A stretch of DNA of 64,000 nucleotides, from positions 496,001 to 560,000 of the forward strand of contig NZ_CP064689.1 in NCBI RefSeq assembly GCF_023100945.1. Direction: 5' to 3'. This stretch comes from Bradyrhizobium sp. 200. GTDB lineage: Bacteria; Pseudomonadota; Alphaproteobacteria; Rhizobiales; Xanthobacteraceae. The position numbers and the translations under genes are program-made. Positions 32,548 through 41,575 of this stretch are shown piece after piece (the first letter of the stretch is position 1; each line of letters begins with the position of its first letter). The notes below the pieces were generated by a model. It was not told where the DNA came from and made no database searches. It saw only the letters and a program-made list of their open reading frames with translations.

Positions 32548-33750
32548 ATGAAGGCTTCGCGCTCGCCTGCACGCTTGAGATCATACGGCACCGCCGCGCA
32601 AAGAGGCGCCGTAGCCTGCCGTGCGGGTTTCGCCATTGCGGCGATGGGCATCTTAAGTGCCTGTGAACAAAATACTTTTGTCCCGCCACCGCCGGCAAAG
32701 GTCGATGTGGCGGTGCCGGTGCAACGGCCTTTCACGCGCTATCTGGAAGCGACCGGCAATACCGCCGCGATCAAGAATGTCGATCTGGTTGCGCGTGTGC
32801 AGGGCTTTCTGCAATCGATCAACTATACGGACGGCGCTTTCGTGAAGGAAGGCACCTCCCTGTTCACGATCGAGCCTGATACCTACAAGCTGAAGCTCGA
32901 ACAGGCGCAGGCCGCGGAAACCGGCGCGCAGGCAACGGTGAAGCAGGCCGAGGCCGACTTCAAGCGCCAGCAGGAATTGGTGCAGCGGCAGGCCGTTTCC
33001 CAGGCCACGCTGGATACGTCCACCTCGACGCGCGACAACGCGCAAGCGAATCTGCTTCAGGCCCAGGTCAATACCAGGATCGCGGCGGTCAATTACGGTT
33101 ATACCAATGTGACCGCGCCGTTTGACGGTGTCGTCAGCGCGCATCTTGTCGCCGTCGGCGAACTCGTCGGCGTCTCGTCGCCGACGCAGCTTGCCACCAT
33201 CGTGGCGCTCGATCCGATCTGGGTGAATTTTAACGTCAACGAACAGGACGTGCTGCGGATCCGTGCGGAGGCGCGCCGGCGCGGGATGACGGCGGACGAC
33301 CTCAGGCAATTGCCCGTCGAGGTCGGGCTGCAGACCGAGACCGGCTTTCCACACAAGGGCAGGCTCGACTATGCCGCGGTGACGCTCAACCAGTCGACCG
33401 GCACGCTTCCGGTGCGTGGCGTGCTGCCCAATTCCGACCGCGCGTTGCTGCCGGGGTTCTTTGTCCGCGTCCGCGTCCCGATTGATCAGGTGCAGAGCGC
33501 GTTGTTCGTGCCCGATGTCGCGCTCGGCAGCGATCAGTCCGGACGCTACCTGCTGGTCGTGAACGGCGAAAATGTCGTCGAGCAGCGCAAGGTGCGGGTC
33601 GGACCGCTGGAGGGCGAGCTGCGTGTCATCGAAGAAGGCCTGAAGGCCGACGACCGCGTCGTCACCGCCGGGCTGTTGCGCGCGATTCCCGGCCAGAAGG
33701 TCGATCCGCAACTGAAAAAGATCGAAGCACAGCCAATAGCGGCCAAGTAG
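32548..33750 (+). CDS. RND efflux periplasmic adaptor (membrane fusion lipoprotein)
   Basis: The product is 400 residues from MKASRSP, with GAGG eight bases upstream. The N-terminal signal ends with lipobox GILSAC, so Cys is probably lipidated. It has the adaptor order: lipoyl half (GFLQSINYTDGAFVKEGTSLF), alpha-hairpin (about 110-180, EQAQAAETGAQATVKQAEAD), second lipoyl half (GYTNVTAPFDGVVSAHLVAVGE) and beta-barrel. It bridges the inner-membrane pump encoded 10 bases downstream to an outer-membrane channel. No channel gene is adjacent. A start at 32485 is possible. Confidence 0.9.
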   Translation: MKASRSPARLRSYGTAAQRGAVACRAGFAIAAMGILSACEQNTFVPPPPAKVDVAVPVQRPFTRYLEATGNTAAIKNVDLVARVQGFLQSINYTDGAFVKEGTSLFTIEPDTYKLKLEQAQAAETGAQATVKQAEADFKRQQELVQRQAVSQATLDTSTSTRDNAQANLLQAQVNTRIAAVNYGYTNVTAPFDGVVSAHLVAVGELVGVSSPTQLATIVALDPIWVNFNVNEQDVLRIRAEARRRGMTADDLRQLPVEVGLQTETGFPHKGRLDYAAVTLNQSTGTLPVRGVLPNSDRALLPGFFVRVRVPIDQVQSALFVPDVALGSDQSGRYLLVVNGENVVEQRKVRVGPLEGELRVIEEGLKADDRVVTAGLLRAIPGQKVDPQLKKIEAQPIAAK

Positions 33751-33760
33751 GAGCCGGGCC

Positions 33761-36700
33761 ATGATTTCGAAATTTTTCATCGAGCGGCCCGTTCTCTCCA
33801 ACGTCATCGCGATCCTGATGATCCTGATCGGCGGCGTCTGCCTGTTCCGGCTGGCCGTCGCGCAGTATCCTGAAGTCGTGCCACCGACGGTCCAGGTCAC
33901 CACCCGCTATCCCGGTGCCAGCGCCAAAACCGTGATCGATACGGTGGCGCTGCCGATCGAGCAGCAGGTCAACGGCGTCGAGGACATGCTCTACATGCAG
34001 TCCTACAGCGGCGCCGACGGCACCTACACGCTGACGGTGACGTTCAAGATCGGCACCGACCTCAACTTCGCGCAGGTGCTGGTGCAGAACCGGGTATCGA
34101 GCGCGCTGGCGCAACTGCCGCAATCGGTGCAGAACCAGGGCGTCACGGTGCAGAAAAGATCGACGGCGATTCTGCTGTTCGTGACGCTGACCTCGCCGAA
34201 AGCGACCTATGACAGCCTGTTCCTGAGCAACTACGCCACCATCAACATTCGCGACGAGCTGTCGCGTTTGCCTGGCGTCGGCAACGTCACCGTGTTCGGG
34301 GCCGGTCAGTACTCGATGCGGGTCTGGCTCGATCCGAACAAGCTGTATGCGCGCGGGCTGATGCCGCAGGATGTCATTTCGGCGATCCAGCAGCAGAGCC
34401 AGCAGGTCACCGCAGGTCAGGTCGGCGCACCGCCGGCGCCCGCAGGGCAGGCGTTCCAGTACACGCTGAACGTCAGCGGCAGGCTCACGGACACCAGCGA
34501 GTTCGAGAATGTGATCGTCAAGACCGGCAGTAGCGGCGACGTCACGCGCGTGCGCGATGTCGGCTGGGTCGAACTCGGCGCTCAGACCTACAGCCAGGTG
34601 TTTTCGCTCAACAACAGGCCGGCCACCGGCATCGGCGTATTCCAGTCGCCCGGCGCCAACGCGCTTGAGGTCCAGCGGGCCGTCGAGAAGAAGATGCAGG
34701 TGCTGGCGAAGGCGTTTCCGCAGGACGTGGCCTACGACACGCCGTTCGACACCACCAAATTCGTCTCCGAATCGATCAATGAGGTCTACAAGACGCTGAT
34801 CGAAGCGGGTTTGCTCGTCCTCGTCGTCATCCTGATCTTCCTGCAGGACTGGCGCGCGATGCTGGTGCCCGCGACCACGGTGCCGGTGACGATCATCGGC
34901 GCCTTTGCTGCGATGGCGGCGCTCGGCTTCACCGTCAATATCTCGACCCTGTTTGCGATCGTGCTCGCGATCGGGATCGTGGTCGATGACGCCATCGTCG
35001 TGGTCGAAGGCGCCGCGCATAATATCGAGAAGGGCATGTCGGGCCATGACGCGGCGATCAGCGCGATGGACGCGCTGTTTGCGCCGATCATCGGCATCAC
35101 GCTGGTGCTGATTTCGGTGTTCCTGCCCTCGGCGTTTCTGCCGGGATTGACCGGGCAGATGTATGCGCAATTCGCGCTGGTCATTGCCGCAACCGCACTG
35201 CTCAGCGCCGTCAACGCGGCGACGCTCAAGCCGACGCAGTGCGCGTTGTGGCTGCGCCGGCCGGTGCCGCCGGAGCAGCGCAACTTTTTCTACCGCGGCT
35301 TCAACGCGGTCTATAACCGCGTCGAGGCCGCCTATGGCCGGTTAATCGGCCGCCTGGTCGCACACAGCAATGTTTCTGTCATCTGCGCGCTGATCCTGAT
35401 TGCCATCGGTGGCTACGGCCTGTCGCGGGTGCCGACCGGCTTCATTCCGATCGAAGACCAGGGCTATCTCCTGGTCGCCGTGCAATTGCCTGACGGTGCG
35501 GCGCTCGAGCGTACCCAGCGTGTGCTTACCCAGGTCAGCGAGATAGCCGGCAAGACGCCCGGCGTAGATCAGGTGATCACCATTGCCGGCATCTCCGCGC
35601 TCGACAATTCTTCCAGCCTCGCCAATGCGGGCGTCGCCTATTTGATCCTGAAGGAATGGAGCGCGCGAGGGCCGGGTGAGGATCTGCGCTCGCTGTTCGT
35701 CGGATTGAACGAAAAACTGTCCGTCATCGAGGAAGCGCGGATCCTGGTGGTCCCGCCGCCGCCGATCCAGGGCATCGGCAACGCCGCCGGCTTCGCGATG
35801 CAGGTCCAGCTCCGCGACGGCAATTCCGACTTCAGCAAGCTGCAGGCGATCACCGGCGCGATCGTCGCCAATGCGTCGTCACAGAGCGCGCTGCAGCGGG
35901 TGAGTTCGCCGTTCCGCTCGATGGTGCCGCAGTTCGACATCGAGGTGGACCGGATCAAGACCCAGACGCTGCATGTCACGACCGACCAGATCTTCTCGAC
36001 GCTGTCGTCCTACATGGGCTCGACCTTCGTCAACCAGTTCAACAAGTTCGGCCGCACCTTCCAGGTCTATGCGCAGGCGGACGCGCAATTCCGCCTGACG
36101 CCGCGTGACATCCAGAACATGATGGTGCGTAACAGCAATGGCGACATGATCCCGCTCGGCACCGTGGCGAAGATCACGCCGGCGGTCGGTCCGTCGCTGA
36201 TCAGCCTCTACAATCTGTATCCTTCCGCAACCATCATCGGCCTGCCGGCGACGGGCTACAGCTCAGGTCAGTCGATGAATCTGATGGAAGAGATCGCCGC
36301 CAAGACGCTGCCGCCGGGCACGGGCTTCGAGTGGACGGCGATGTCGTACCAGGAGAAAGTCGTCGGCGGCCAGATCTATTGGGCGTTCGGCCTGGCCCTG
36401 CTGCTGGTGTACCTCGTGTTGGCCGGACAATATGAAAGCTGGTACGCGCCGATCTCGGTCATTCTCGCGGTGCCGCTGTCCTTGCTCGGCCCGATGATTG
36501 TGCTGACGGGCTTAAGGATCGAGAACAATCTCTATACCCAGATCGGCATCATCCTGTTGATCGCGCTGTCGGCCAAGAACGCCATCCTGATTGTTGAAGT
36601 AGCGCTCGAGCTTCACGTGCGCGACCGCAAGCCGCTATTGGAATCCGCCGTCGAGGCGGCGCGCGCCCGGTTCCGGCCGATCCTGATGACGTCGTTTGCT

Positions 36701-36922
36701 TTCATCTTCGGCATGCTCCCGCTGGTGCTCGCGACCGGCGCCGGCGCCAATGCGCGGAAATCGATCGGCATCACCGCGTTCTCCGGCATGCTGGCCTCGA
36801 CCTGCCTGGCCGTGCTGTTCGTGCCGACGTTCTTTGTCGTGATCCAGCGGTTCGAGAACTGGCTCAAGGAGCGCAAGGCGAAGAAGGCCGGGGCGCAGGC
36901 GGCGGCTGCCGCGACGCATTAG
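33761..36922 (+). CDS. RND efflux pump, HAE1 (AcrB/MexB-like) permease
   Basis: This 1053-residue inner-membrane pump has normal HAE1 length and order. MISKFFIERPVLSNVIAIL gives TM1, two large periplasmic loops follow TM1 and TM7, and TM4 has IVLAIGIVVDDAIVVVE with the adjacent Asp pair of the proton relay. LLIALSAKNAILIVEVA in TM10 supplies the Lys. It exports drugs or metabolites with proton influx. It forms an operon with the adaptor. A palindromic repeat follows the stop. Confidence 0.95.
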   Translation: MISKFFIERPVLSNVIAILMILIGGVCLFRLAVAQYPEVVPPTVQVTTRYPGASAKTVIDTVALPIEQQVNGVEDMLYMQSYSGADGTYTLTVTFKIGTDLNFAQVLVQNRVSSALAQLPQSVQNQGVTVQKRSTAILLFVTLTSPKATYDSLFLSNYATINIRDELSRLPGVGNVTVFGAGQYSMRVWLDPNKLYARGLMPQDVISAIQQQSQQVTAGQVGAPPAPAGQAFQYTLNVSGRLTDTSEFENVIVKTGSSGDVTRVRDVGWVELGAQTYSQVFSLNNRPATGIGVFQSPGANALEVQRAVEKKMQVLAKAFPQDVAYDTPFDTTKFVSESINEVYKTLIEAGLLVLVVILIFLQDWRAMLVPATTVPVTIIGAFAAMAALGFTVNISTLFAIVLAIGIVVDDAIVVVEGAAHNIEKGMSGHDAAISAMDALFAPIIGITLVLISVFLPSAFLPGLTGQMYAQFALVIAATALLSAVNAATLKPTQCALWLRRPVPPEQRNFFYRGFNAVYNRVEAAYGRLIGRLVAHSNVSVICALILIAIGGYGLSRVPTGFIPIEDQGYLLVAVQLPDGAALERTQRVLTQVSEIAGKTPGVDQVITIAGISALDNSSSLANAGVAYLILKEWSARGPGEDLRSLFVGLNEKLSVIEEARILVVPPPPIQGIGNAAGFAMQVQLRDGNSDFSKLQAITGAIVANASSQSALQRVSSPFRSMVPQFDIEVDRIKTQTLHVTTDQIFSTLSSYMGSTFVNQFNKFGRTFQVYAQADAQFRLTPRDIQNMMVRNSNGDMIPLGTVAKITPAVGPSLISLYNLYPSATIIGLPATGYSSGQSMNLMEEIAAKTLPPGTGFEWTAMSYQEKVVGGQIYWAFGLALLLVYLVLAGQYESWYAPISVILAVPLSLLGPMIVLTGLRIENNLYTQIGIILLIALSAKNAILIVEVALELHVRDRKPLLESAVEAARARFRPILMTSFAFIFGMLPLVLATGAGANARKSIGITAFSGMLASTCLAVLFVPTFFVVIQRFENWLKERKAKKAGAQAAAAATH

Positions 36923-36936
36923 ATCGTAGATTGTGA

Positions 36937-37020
36937 GGTGGGCAAAGCGAAGCGTGCCCCACCATCTCCAGCACGGCACGAAAGGGTGGGCACGGCGCGT
37001 TGCGCCTTTGCCCACCCTAC
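36937..37020. repeat. Palindromic intergenic repeat (GGTGGGCAAAGCG type)
   Basis: GGTGGGCAAAGCGAAGCGTG faces GCGCCTTTGCCCACCCTAC near the end, with inner GTGCCCCACC/GGGTGGGCAC, giving a long imperfect hairpin between convergent genes. This is a third distinct palindrome family in the window. Confidence 0.8.
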
Positions 37021-37030
37021 CGAATGCAAC

Positions 37031-38032
37031 CTACACCTTCACCATCCGCTTGCCCCGGTTTTCGCCGGCGAGCAGGCCGATCAGGGCTTGCGGCGTGTTC
37101 TCGATCCCGTCGATCACGTCTTCCTGCACTTTCAATTTGCCTGACGCGACCCAGGACTGCAGGTCGCCCAGCGCGGCGGCGCTCTCGTTCATGTAGTCCA
37201 TCACGATGAAGCCCTGCATGATGAGGCGTTTCACCACGATCAGGCCGGGCACGCCGCGCGGACCATGGGCGGATGGCATGCCGTCATATTGCGAGATCGC
37301 ACCGCAGCAGGCGATGCGGCCGCGGTTGTTCATCAGCGAAAGGCAGGCTTCGAGAATGTCGCCGCCGACATTGTCGAAATAGACGTCGATGCCCTTGGGG
37401 GCTGCGGCGCGCAGCGCCTTGAAGGTCGCGCCGTCCTTGTAATCGACCGCGGCGTCGAAGCCGAGTTCGGAAGTCAGCCAGTGACACTTGTCCTTGCCGC
37501 CGGCGATACCGATGACGTTGCAGCCCTTGATCTTCGCGATCTGCCCGACGATCGACCCGACGGAGCCGGCAGCAGCCGACACGACAACCGTCTCACCTTC
37601 CTTCGGCTTGCCGATATGCAGCAGGCCGAAATAGGCGGTGAGACCGGCGATGCCGTAGACGCTGAGCAGATGCGTCATCGGTTCCATGTCAGGCATCTTG
37701 TTCAGGTGCTTTGCCGGCACCGCGGCGTAATCCTGCCAGCCGGTATCGCCGAATACGATATCGCCCGGCGCGAGGCCTTGGGCTTTCGAGGATACGACTT
37801 CCGCGATGCTGCCGCCGGCCATCACCGTGTTGGCCTCGACGGCGGCGCGATAGGTGGCGCCGTGCATCCACGCCCGGTTGGCGGCATCGAGCGAGATGTA
37901 GCGTGCCTTCACGAGCACCTCGCCGTCCTTTGGCTCGGGCACTTTCCCGTTGACCATCTTGAAATGCTCGGGCCCGAGCTTGCCGCTCGGCTTTTCCACG
38001 AGCAGGATCTGGCGATTGACGGTGGCGTTCAT
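37031..38032 (-). CDS. NADP-dependent MDR oxidoreductase (2-alkenal/curcumin reductase type)
   Basis: The 333-residue medium-chain reductase lacks zinc ligands. VSAAAGSVGSIVGQIAK is the NADPH Rossmann motif and YFDNVGGDILEACL follows, a hallmark of the leukotriene B4 dehydrogenase/CurA group. GAISQYDG and the N-terminal LVEKPSGKLGPEHF also fit. It would reduce alpha,beta-unsaturated aldehydes or ketones. Single gene. Confidence 0.87.
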   Translation of the reverse strand: MNATVNRQILLVEKPSGKLGPEHFKMVNGKVPEPKDGEVLVKARYISLDAANRAWMHGATYRAAVEANTVMAGGSIAEVVSSKAQGLAPGDIVFGDTGWQDYAAVPAKHLNKMPDMEPMTHLLSVYGIAGLTAYFGLLHIGKPKEGETVVVSAAAGSVGSIVGQIAKIKGCNVIGIAGGKDKCHWLTSELGFDAAVDYKDGATFKALRAAAPKGIDVYFDNVGGDILEACLSLMNNRGRIACCGAISQYDGMPSAHGPRGVPGLIVVKRLIMQGFIVMDYMNESAAALGDLQSWVASGKLKVQEDVIDGIENTPQALIGLLAGENRGKRMVKV

Positions 38033-38125
38033 GATGTTCTCTCCCCTCGGTGTCGTCGTATTCGGCGTTTCCCGGATGCATTGTCCACGGACGAGCCGTT
38101 CGGCTGCATGGATTGTGCGCCACGT

Positions 38126-39442
38126 TCAGAAAAACTTCAAATCTTCCGCGCGGCCGCCTTTCGCGGCCGTCGCATACTCGATCGCGAGGAACAGTCCGCC
38201 GGCGACATAAATTCTTCGCCACTTCGCCTTGGCCAACTCCTGCGAGAGCCGCACCGCGTCCTCGATTGTCGTGGCGACTTGAATATCGGCTGCAGGATTG
38301 GCGAGCCGCGCTGCGGAAGCGATGGCTTGCGCGTCTGCTCCCTTGTGGTGCGCTGCCGTGCAGATGATCGTGTTGAAGGCAGGCGCCAGCGCTCCGATGA
38401 TTTCGTCTGCCTTCTTGTCGCGCGAGGCGCCGGTGACGAGAATCCAGCCGTCGCGGCCGTGGATCGCCATCAGGCTGGCCAGCGATTGCCGGATGCCGTC
38501 GGGGGTGTGGCCGACGTCGATCACGGTGAGCGGGGCCTGCTGGATGGTCTCAAGCCGGCCGGGCCAGCGTGCATCGCGCAGGCCGGCGCGGATCGCGGCC
38601 TCGATCCGGTCGGGCGCGTTGCGCGGCCGCTCGCGCTGCAGCCACACCAGAAAAAGCGTGACGGCGATGGCCGCGTTGTTGAACTGGAACGCGCCCGGCA
38701 GACTCAATTCGAGGCGGCGAAAATCGTGATATCCGAACTGGAAATCGAAATGCTGCCCTGAGGCCGTGGCGGCCGCATTGTCGATACAAATATCGTCGCG
38801 AACGAACAGCAAGGTGCGGCCGGCTCCGCGATTATACTCGACCAGGTGCGGCCGCAGGTCCCGGCAGTTTTCGCCATAGACGACCGTGCCGCCGGCGGCG
38901 CAGGCATCGCTCTTGTCCGATACGATCAGTTGGAGCGAGTTGCCGAGCAGTTCGACATGTTCATAGTCGACGGAGGTGACGCAGGTCTCGCGCGCGCCGA
39001 TCAGGCGCACCGGATCGTAGCGCCCGCCGATGCCCGCCTCGAACACCGCGAAGTCGCATTGGCTCTCCTGGAAGTGCAGGCAGGCTAGCGCAAACAGCGC
39101 TTCGAAAGCGCCGAACTTCTCGCCCGTCCTCTTCGCGACGATTGCGATGGCAGCTTCTACCCGCAGTTTCAGGCGAGCGAACGCATCGTCGCCGATCTCG
39201 ACGCCGTCGAGCTGAATCCGTTCGTTGAAACGAAAAAGATGCGGCGACGTGAACAGGCCGGTCCGCATGCCATAGGCGCGGCCGATGCCCGCGCACATCG
39301 CTGCCGTACTGCCCTTGCCGTTCGAGCCGGTCACCACCACGGAGATACGCTGCAGCCGCGCGCGATCGATTCCGAGCGCTTCCAGCAATCCGGCCATCCG
39401 CGCGAGGCAGATGCCATCGCCATATTTTGGCAGGTCGAACAC
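38126..39442 (-). CDS. FolC-like Mur ligase family protein
   Basis: This 438-residue ATP-dependent amide ligase starts at GTG, sharing one base with the stop of the upstream gene. It has the P-loop VVTGSNGKGST (GSNGKGS is FolC-like), TSPHLFRFNERI, EAGIGGRYDP (FolC uses GGRxD), SDKSDAC with a Lys in the usual carbamylated-Lys position, and DVGHTPDGI in place of the FolC DxAHNP. It differs enough from FolC, and is paired with an ATP-grasp enzyme, that it may glutamylate or ligate another substrate. It is unlikely to be the housekeeping folate enzyme. Confidence 0.8.
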   Translation of the reverse strand: MFDLPKYGDGICLARMAGLLEALGIDRARLQRISVVVTGSNGKGSTAAMCAGIGRAYGMRTGLFTSPHLFRFNERIQLDGVEIGDDAFARLKLRVEAAIAIVAKRTGEKFGAFEALFALACLHFQESQCDFAVFEAGIGGRYDPVRLIGARETCVTSVDYEHVELLGNSLQLIVSDKSDACAAGGTVVYGENCRDLRPHLVEYNRGAGRTLLFVRDDICIDNAAATASGQHFDFQFGYHDFRRLELSLPGAFQFNNAAIAVTLFLVWLQRERPRNAPDRIEAAIRAGLRDARWPGRLETIQQAPLTVIDVGHTPDGIRQSLASLMAIHGRDGWILVTGASRDKKADEIIGALAPAFNTIICTAAHHKGADAQAIASAARLANPAADIQVATTIEDAVRLSQELAKAKWRRIYVAGGLFLAIEYATAAKGGRAEDLKFF

Positions 39443-40440
39443 TACAGCAGTCCCATGGCGGAGAAGGTGTGATGCCAGATCTTCAGAATCAGGTCGCCGC
39501 GATTGGAATCCTCCAGCAGCCGGATCGACGGGTTGGAATTGACTTCGATAATCTCATTTGCATCCGGATTGCCGCCGATGTCGGCGAACAGGTCGATGGC
39601 CGCGACGCGGAGCCCGATCGCACGTGCGGCCTGCCGCGAGAGCGTGATGACCTTTTCGGATGGTGCATCCGCCAGCATCATCGTGCCCCCCGCGCTCAGA
39701 TTCATGCGTCCGGGGATTTCGCGCCGCTCGCCCTTTGCAGGGATGGCGTCGAGCGACGGATCATTGTTCGGCAGCGAAGCAGGCGAGAGGCCGCGGGCGC
39801 GCAGGGCGTCGTTATGGACAGCGAGCAGTTCACGAATGGTGTGCGCGCCATCGCCCGCGATGGACGGTGGATATTTTCGCGCGCAATAGAGCACGTCATC
39901 GTCGAGCAGGAAAACGCGATACTCGCTTCCTTCAACGATCGGCTGGATCAGGACCGCATCGTAATACTTCATCACCTCGTCGAGATACCGAACAAGCGCG
40001 GCTTCGCCGTGAACGGCTTGCGCGAAATCGCCGCGCGATCCCGTGAGCGGCTTGACGAAGGCCGATCCGCCGAACTTTCTGAAACAGTCGATGGCGTCGC
40101 TGCGTTCATGCCCCGCGGGGCGATGCGCGCGGTGACGGTCGTGCAGGAAGAAATATTCACCGCCGAGCGCCGGCACGCCGGCCTCGCGCAGGATCCTGCT
40201 CGCAAAGTGTTTATCGGATGCCAGCATGGAGGCGGTCGCACTGTTCTGCGGATACCAGGAGCACCGGCCGGCACCGAAATGCAGCAGCCCGTTATGCGAT
40301 GAGACGCTGAACAGCAGTCCAGATCCGTCGTCGAGGTCGCGAAATGCCAGCCCGAATTCGGCGCAGGCAAATTCGGCATAGACCGCCTGATCCGGATAGA
40401 AGCCCGGCTTTCCCTTTCGAAACTCAGCTGGGCTTCGCAT
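39442..40440 (-). CDS. ATP-grasp ligase related to the cyanophycin synthetase / GshF ATP-grasp domain
   Basis: The 332-residue protein starts MRSPAEFRKGKPGFYPDQAV. ASDKHFASRILREAGVPA opens the ATP-grasp fold, AFVKPLTGSRGDFAQAV is the nucleotide lid, and RVFLLDDDVLYCARKYPPSI then GDGAHTIREL closely follow the cyanophycin-synthetase pattern. The metal ligands are in AIDLFADIGG and IIEVNSNPSIR (Asp, Glu, Asn). It activates a carboxylate as acyl phosphate and joins it to an amine. It overlaps the FolC-like gene by one base, so the two ligases act in one pathway. Substrates unknown. Confidence 0.8.
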   Translation of the reverse strand: MRSPAEFRKGKPGFYPDQAVYAEFACAEFGLAFRDLDDGSGLLFSVSSHNGLLHFGAGRCSWYPQNSATASMLASDKHFASRILREAGVPALGGEYFFLHDRHRAHRPAGHERSDAIDCFRKFGGSAFVKPLTGSRGDFAQAVHGEAALVRYLDEVMKYYDAVLIQPIVEGSEYRVFLLDDDVLYCARKYPPSIAGDGAHTIRELLAVHNDALRARGLSPASLPNNDPSLDAIPAKGERREIPGRMNLSAGGTMMLADAPSEKVITLSRQAARAIGLRVAAIDLFADIGGNPDANEIIEVNSNPSIRLLEDSNRGDLILKIWHHTFSAMGLL

Positions 40441-40729
40441 GCGATCTCTTTTGAAACGTTCTTAATCTGTGGTGGTCATTTATTGCCAGATCGATGCCGA
40501 ATTCAGCAAGTTAATTGCGCGAGAAAGCGTTAACGAAGCCAATCGAACCTTTTTGCAAAATAGACCGACAGCTATTCCGAGTTTTCAATTGTGCTGTAGG
40601 TCATATTGACTATGTGTCTGCTGTGCGCAAATGAAGCGCCAATTCGCGGGTAATTTCGCTGATTTTTGGCACTTCGAGGCCCGAAAACCGAAACGTTCTA
40701 CATCGAGACGTCAGGAAGAACGAAAACAC
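40441..40729. other. AT-rich intergenic region between divergent ligase operon and fpr
   Basis: 289 bases, more AT-rich than the surroundings, serve as the promoter region for both the reverse-strand ATP-grasp operon and forward fpr. A forward frame reading into fpr from 40631 exists, but the better start is at 40730. No clear palindrome or classical promoter could be singled out. Confidence 0.5.
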
Positions 40730-41503
40730 ATGAGCGCGTTTTATAGAGAGAAAGTCCTTTCTGTCCGCCATTGGACGGATACGCTTTTCAGCTTCCGAGC
40801 CACCCGCGATTCCGGTTTCCGCTTCCAGAACGGCCAGTTTGCGATGATCGGCCTTGAGGTCGAGGGCCGGCCGCTGCTGCGGGCCTACAGCATGGCGAGC
40901 GCCAATCACGAGGAAGAACTCGAGTTCTTCTCCATCAAGGTCGCGGACGGGCCGCTGACCTCGAAGCTGCAGAAGATCCGCGAAGGCGACGAGATTCTGG
41001 TCGGCCGCAAGGCGACCGGCACGCTGATCACCGACAATCTGATTCCGGGCAAGCGCCTGCTGCTGCTCTCGACCGGTACTGGACTCGCGCCGTTCGCGAG
41101 CCTGATCAAGGACCCCGACGTCTATGAGCGGTTCGAGACCATCGTGCTCGTTCATGGCTGCCGCCAGGTATCCGAACTCGCCTATGGTGAGGAACTGGTC
41201 GCCAAGCTGCGCGACGATGAACTGTTCGGGCCGCTTTTGTCGGAGAAGCTGCTGTATTACCCGACGGTGACCCGCGAGCCGTTCCGCAACCGCGGCCGCA
41301 TCACCGACCTGATCTCGTCCGAGCAGTTGTTCAACGACATCCATCAGCCGCCGCTCAATATCGACATCGATCGCATCATGATGTGCGGCAGCCCGGGGAT
41401 GCTGGAAGAGCTGAAGCAGATGTTCGAATCCGGCGGCTTCCTCGAAGGCAACCACAACAAGCCCGGCCACTTCGTGATCGAGAAGGCGTTCGTCGAGCGT
41501 TGA
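40730..41503 (+). CDS. fpr: Ferredoxin--NADP+ reductase
   Basis: The 257-residue FAD enzyme, of bacterial Fpr length, starts at MSAFYREKVLSVRHW with AGGAAG upstream. RAYSMASANHEEELEFFSIK is the FAD-binding RxYS motif and LLLLSTGTGLAPFASLIKD is the NADP motif. MMCGSPGMLEELKQMFESGG and the C-terminal FVIEKAFVER follow the subclass IA pattern. It transfers electrons between NADPH and ferredoxin or flavodoxin for redox balance and stress defence. It is a single gene followed by a perfect hairpin. Confidence 0.93.
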   Translation: MSAFYREKVLSVRHWTDTLFSFRATRDSGFRFQNGQFAMIGLEVEGRPLLRAYSMASANHEEELEFFSIKVADGPLTSKLQKIREGDEILVGRKATGTLITDNLIPGKRLLLLSTGTGLAPFASLIKDPDVYERFETIVLVHGCRQVSELAYGEELVAKLRDDELFGPLLSEKLLYYPTVTREPFRNRGRITDLISSEQLFNDIHQPPLNIDIDRIMMCGSPGMLEELKQMFESGGFLEGNHNKPGHFVIEKAFVER

Positions 41504-41510
41504 CAGCCTT

Positions 41511-41575
41511 GTAGCCCGGATGGAGCCTGTCATCGGGCGCGCATTCGCGCGACCCGTTGGCTCCATCCGGGCTAC
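41511..41575. repeat. Perfect 17-bp palindromic repeat (GTAGCCCGGATGGAGCC arms)
   Basis: GTAGCCCGGATGGAGCC (41511-41527) is the exact reverse complement of GGCTCCATCCGGGCTAC (41559-41575), with the inner hairpin GGGCGCGCATTCGCGCGACC. It starts eight bases after the fpr stop and could end its transcript. It directly abuts the decayed gene end at 41573-41797. Confidence 0.85.

Noticed and set aside
33662..35170. Long reverse frame (502 codons) across the RND adaptor/pump junction
   Set aside because: Composition is Arg/His/Asp-rich without domains, and it is antisense to two clear efflux genes.
37265..38761. Forward frame of 498 codons across the MDR reductase and FolC-like genes
   Set aside because: Antisense to two recognised enzymes and spans their gap; codon pattern is that of a shadow frame.
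38126..40440. Interpretation as a split cyanophycin synthetase
   Set aside because: The ATP-grasp part fits, but the Mur ligase has FolC-type motifs (GSNGKGS, SPHL..FNER) and the CphA N-terminal domain is absent, so direct cyanophycin synthesis is not supported.
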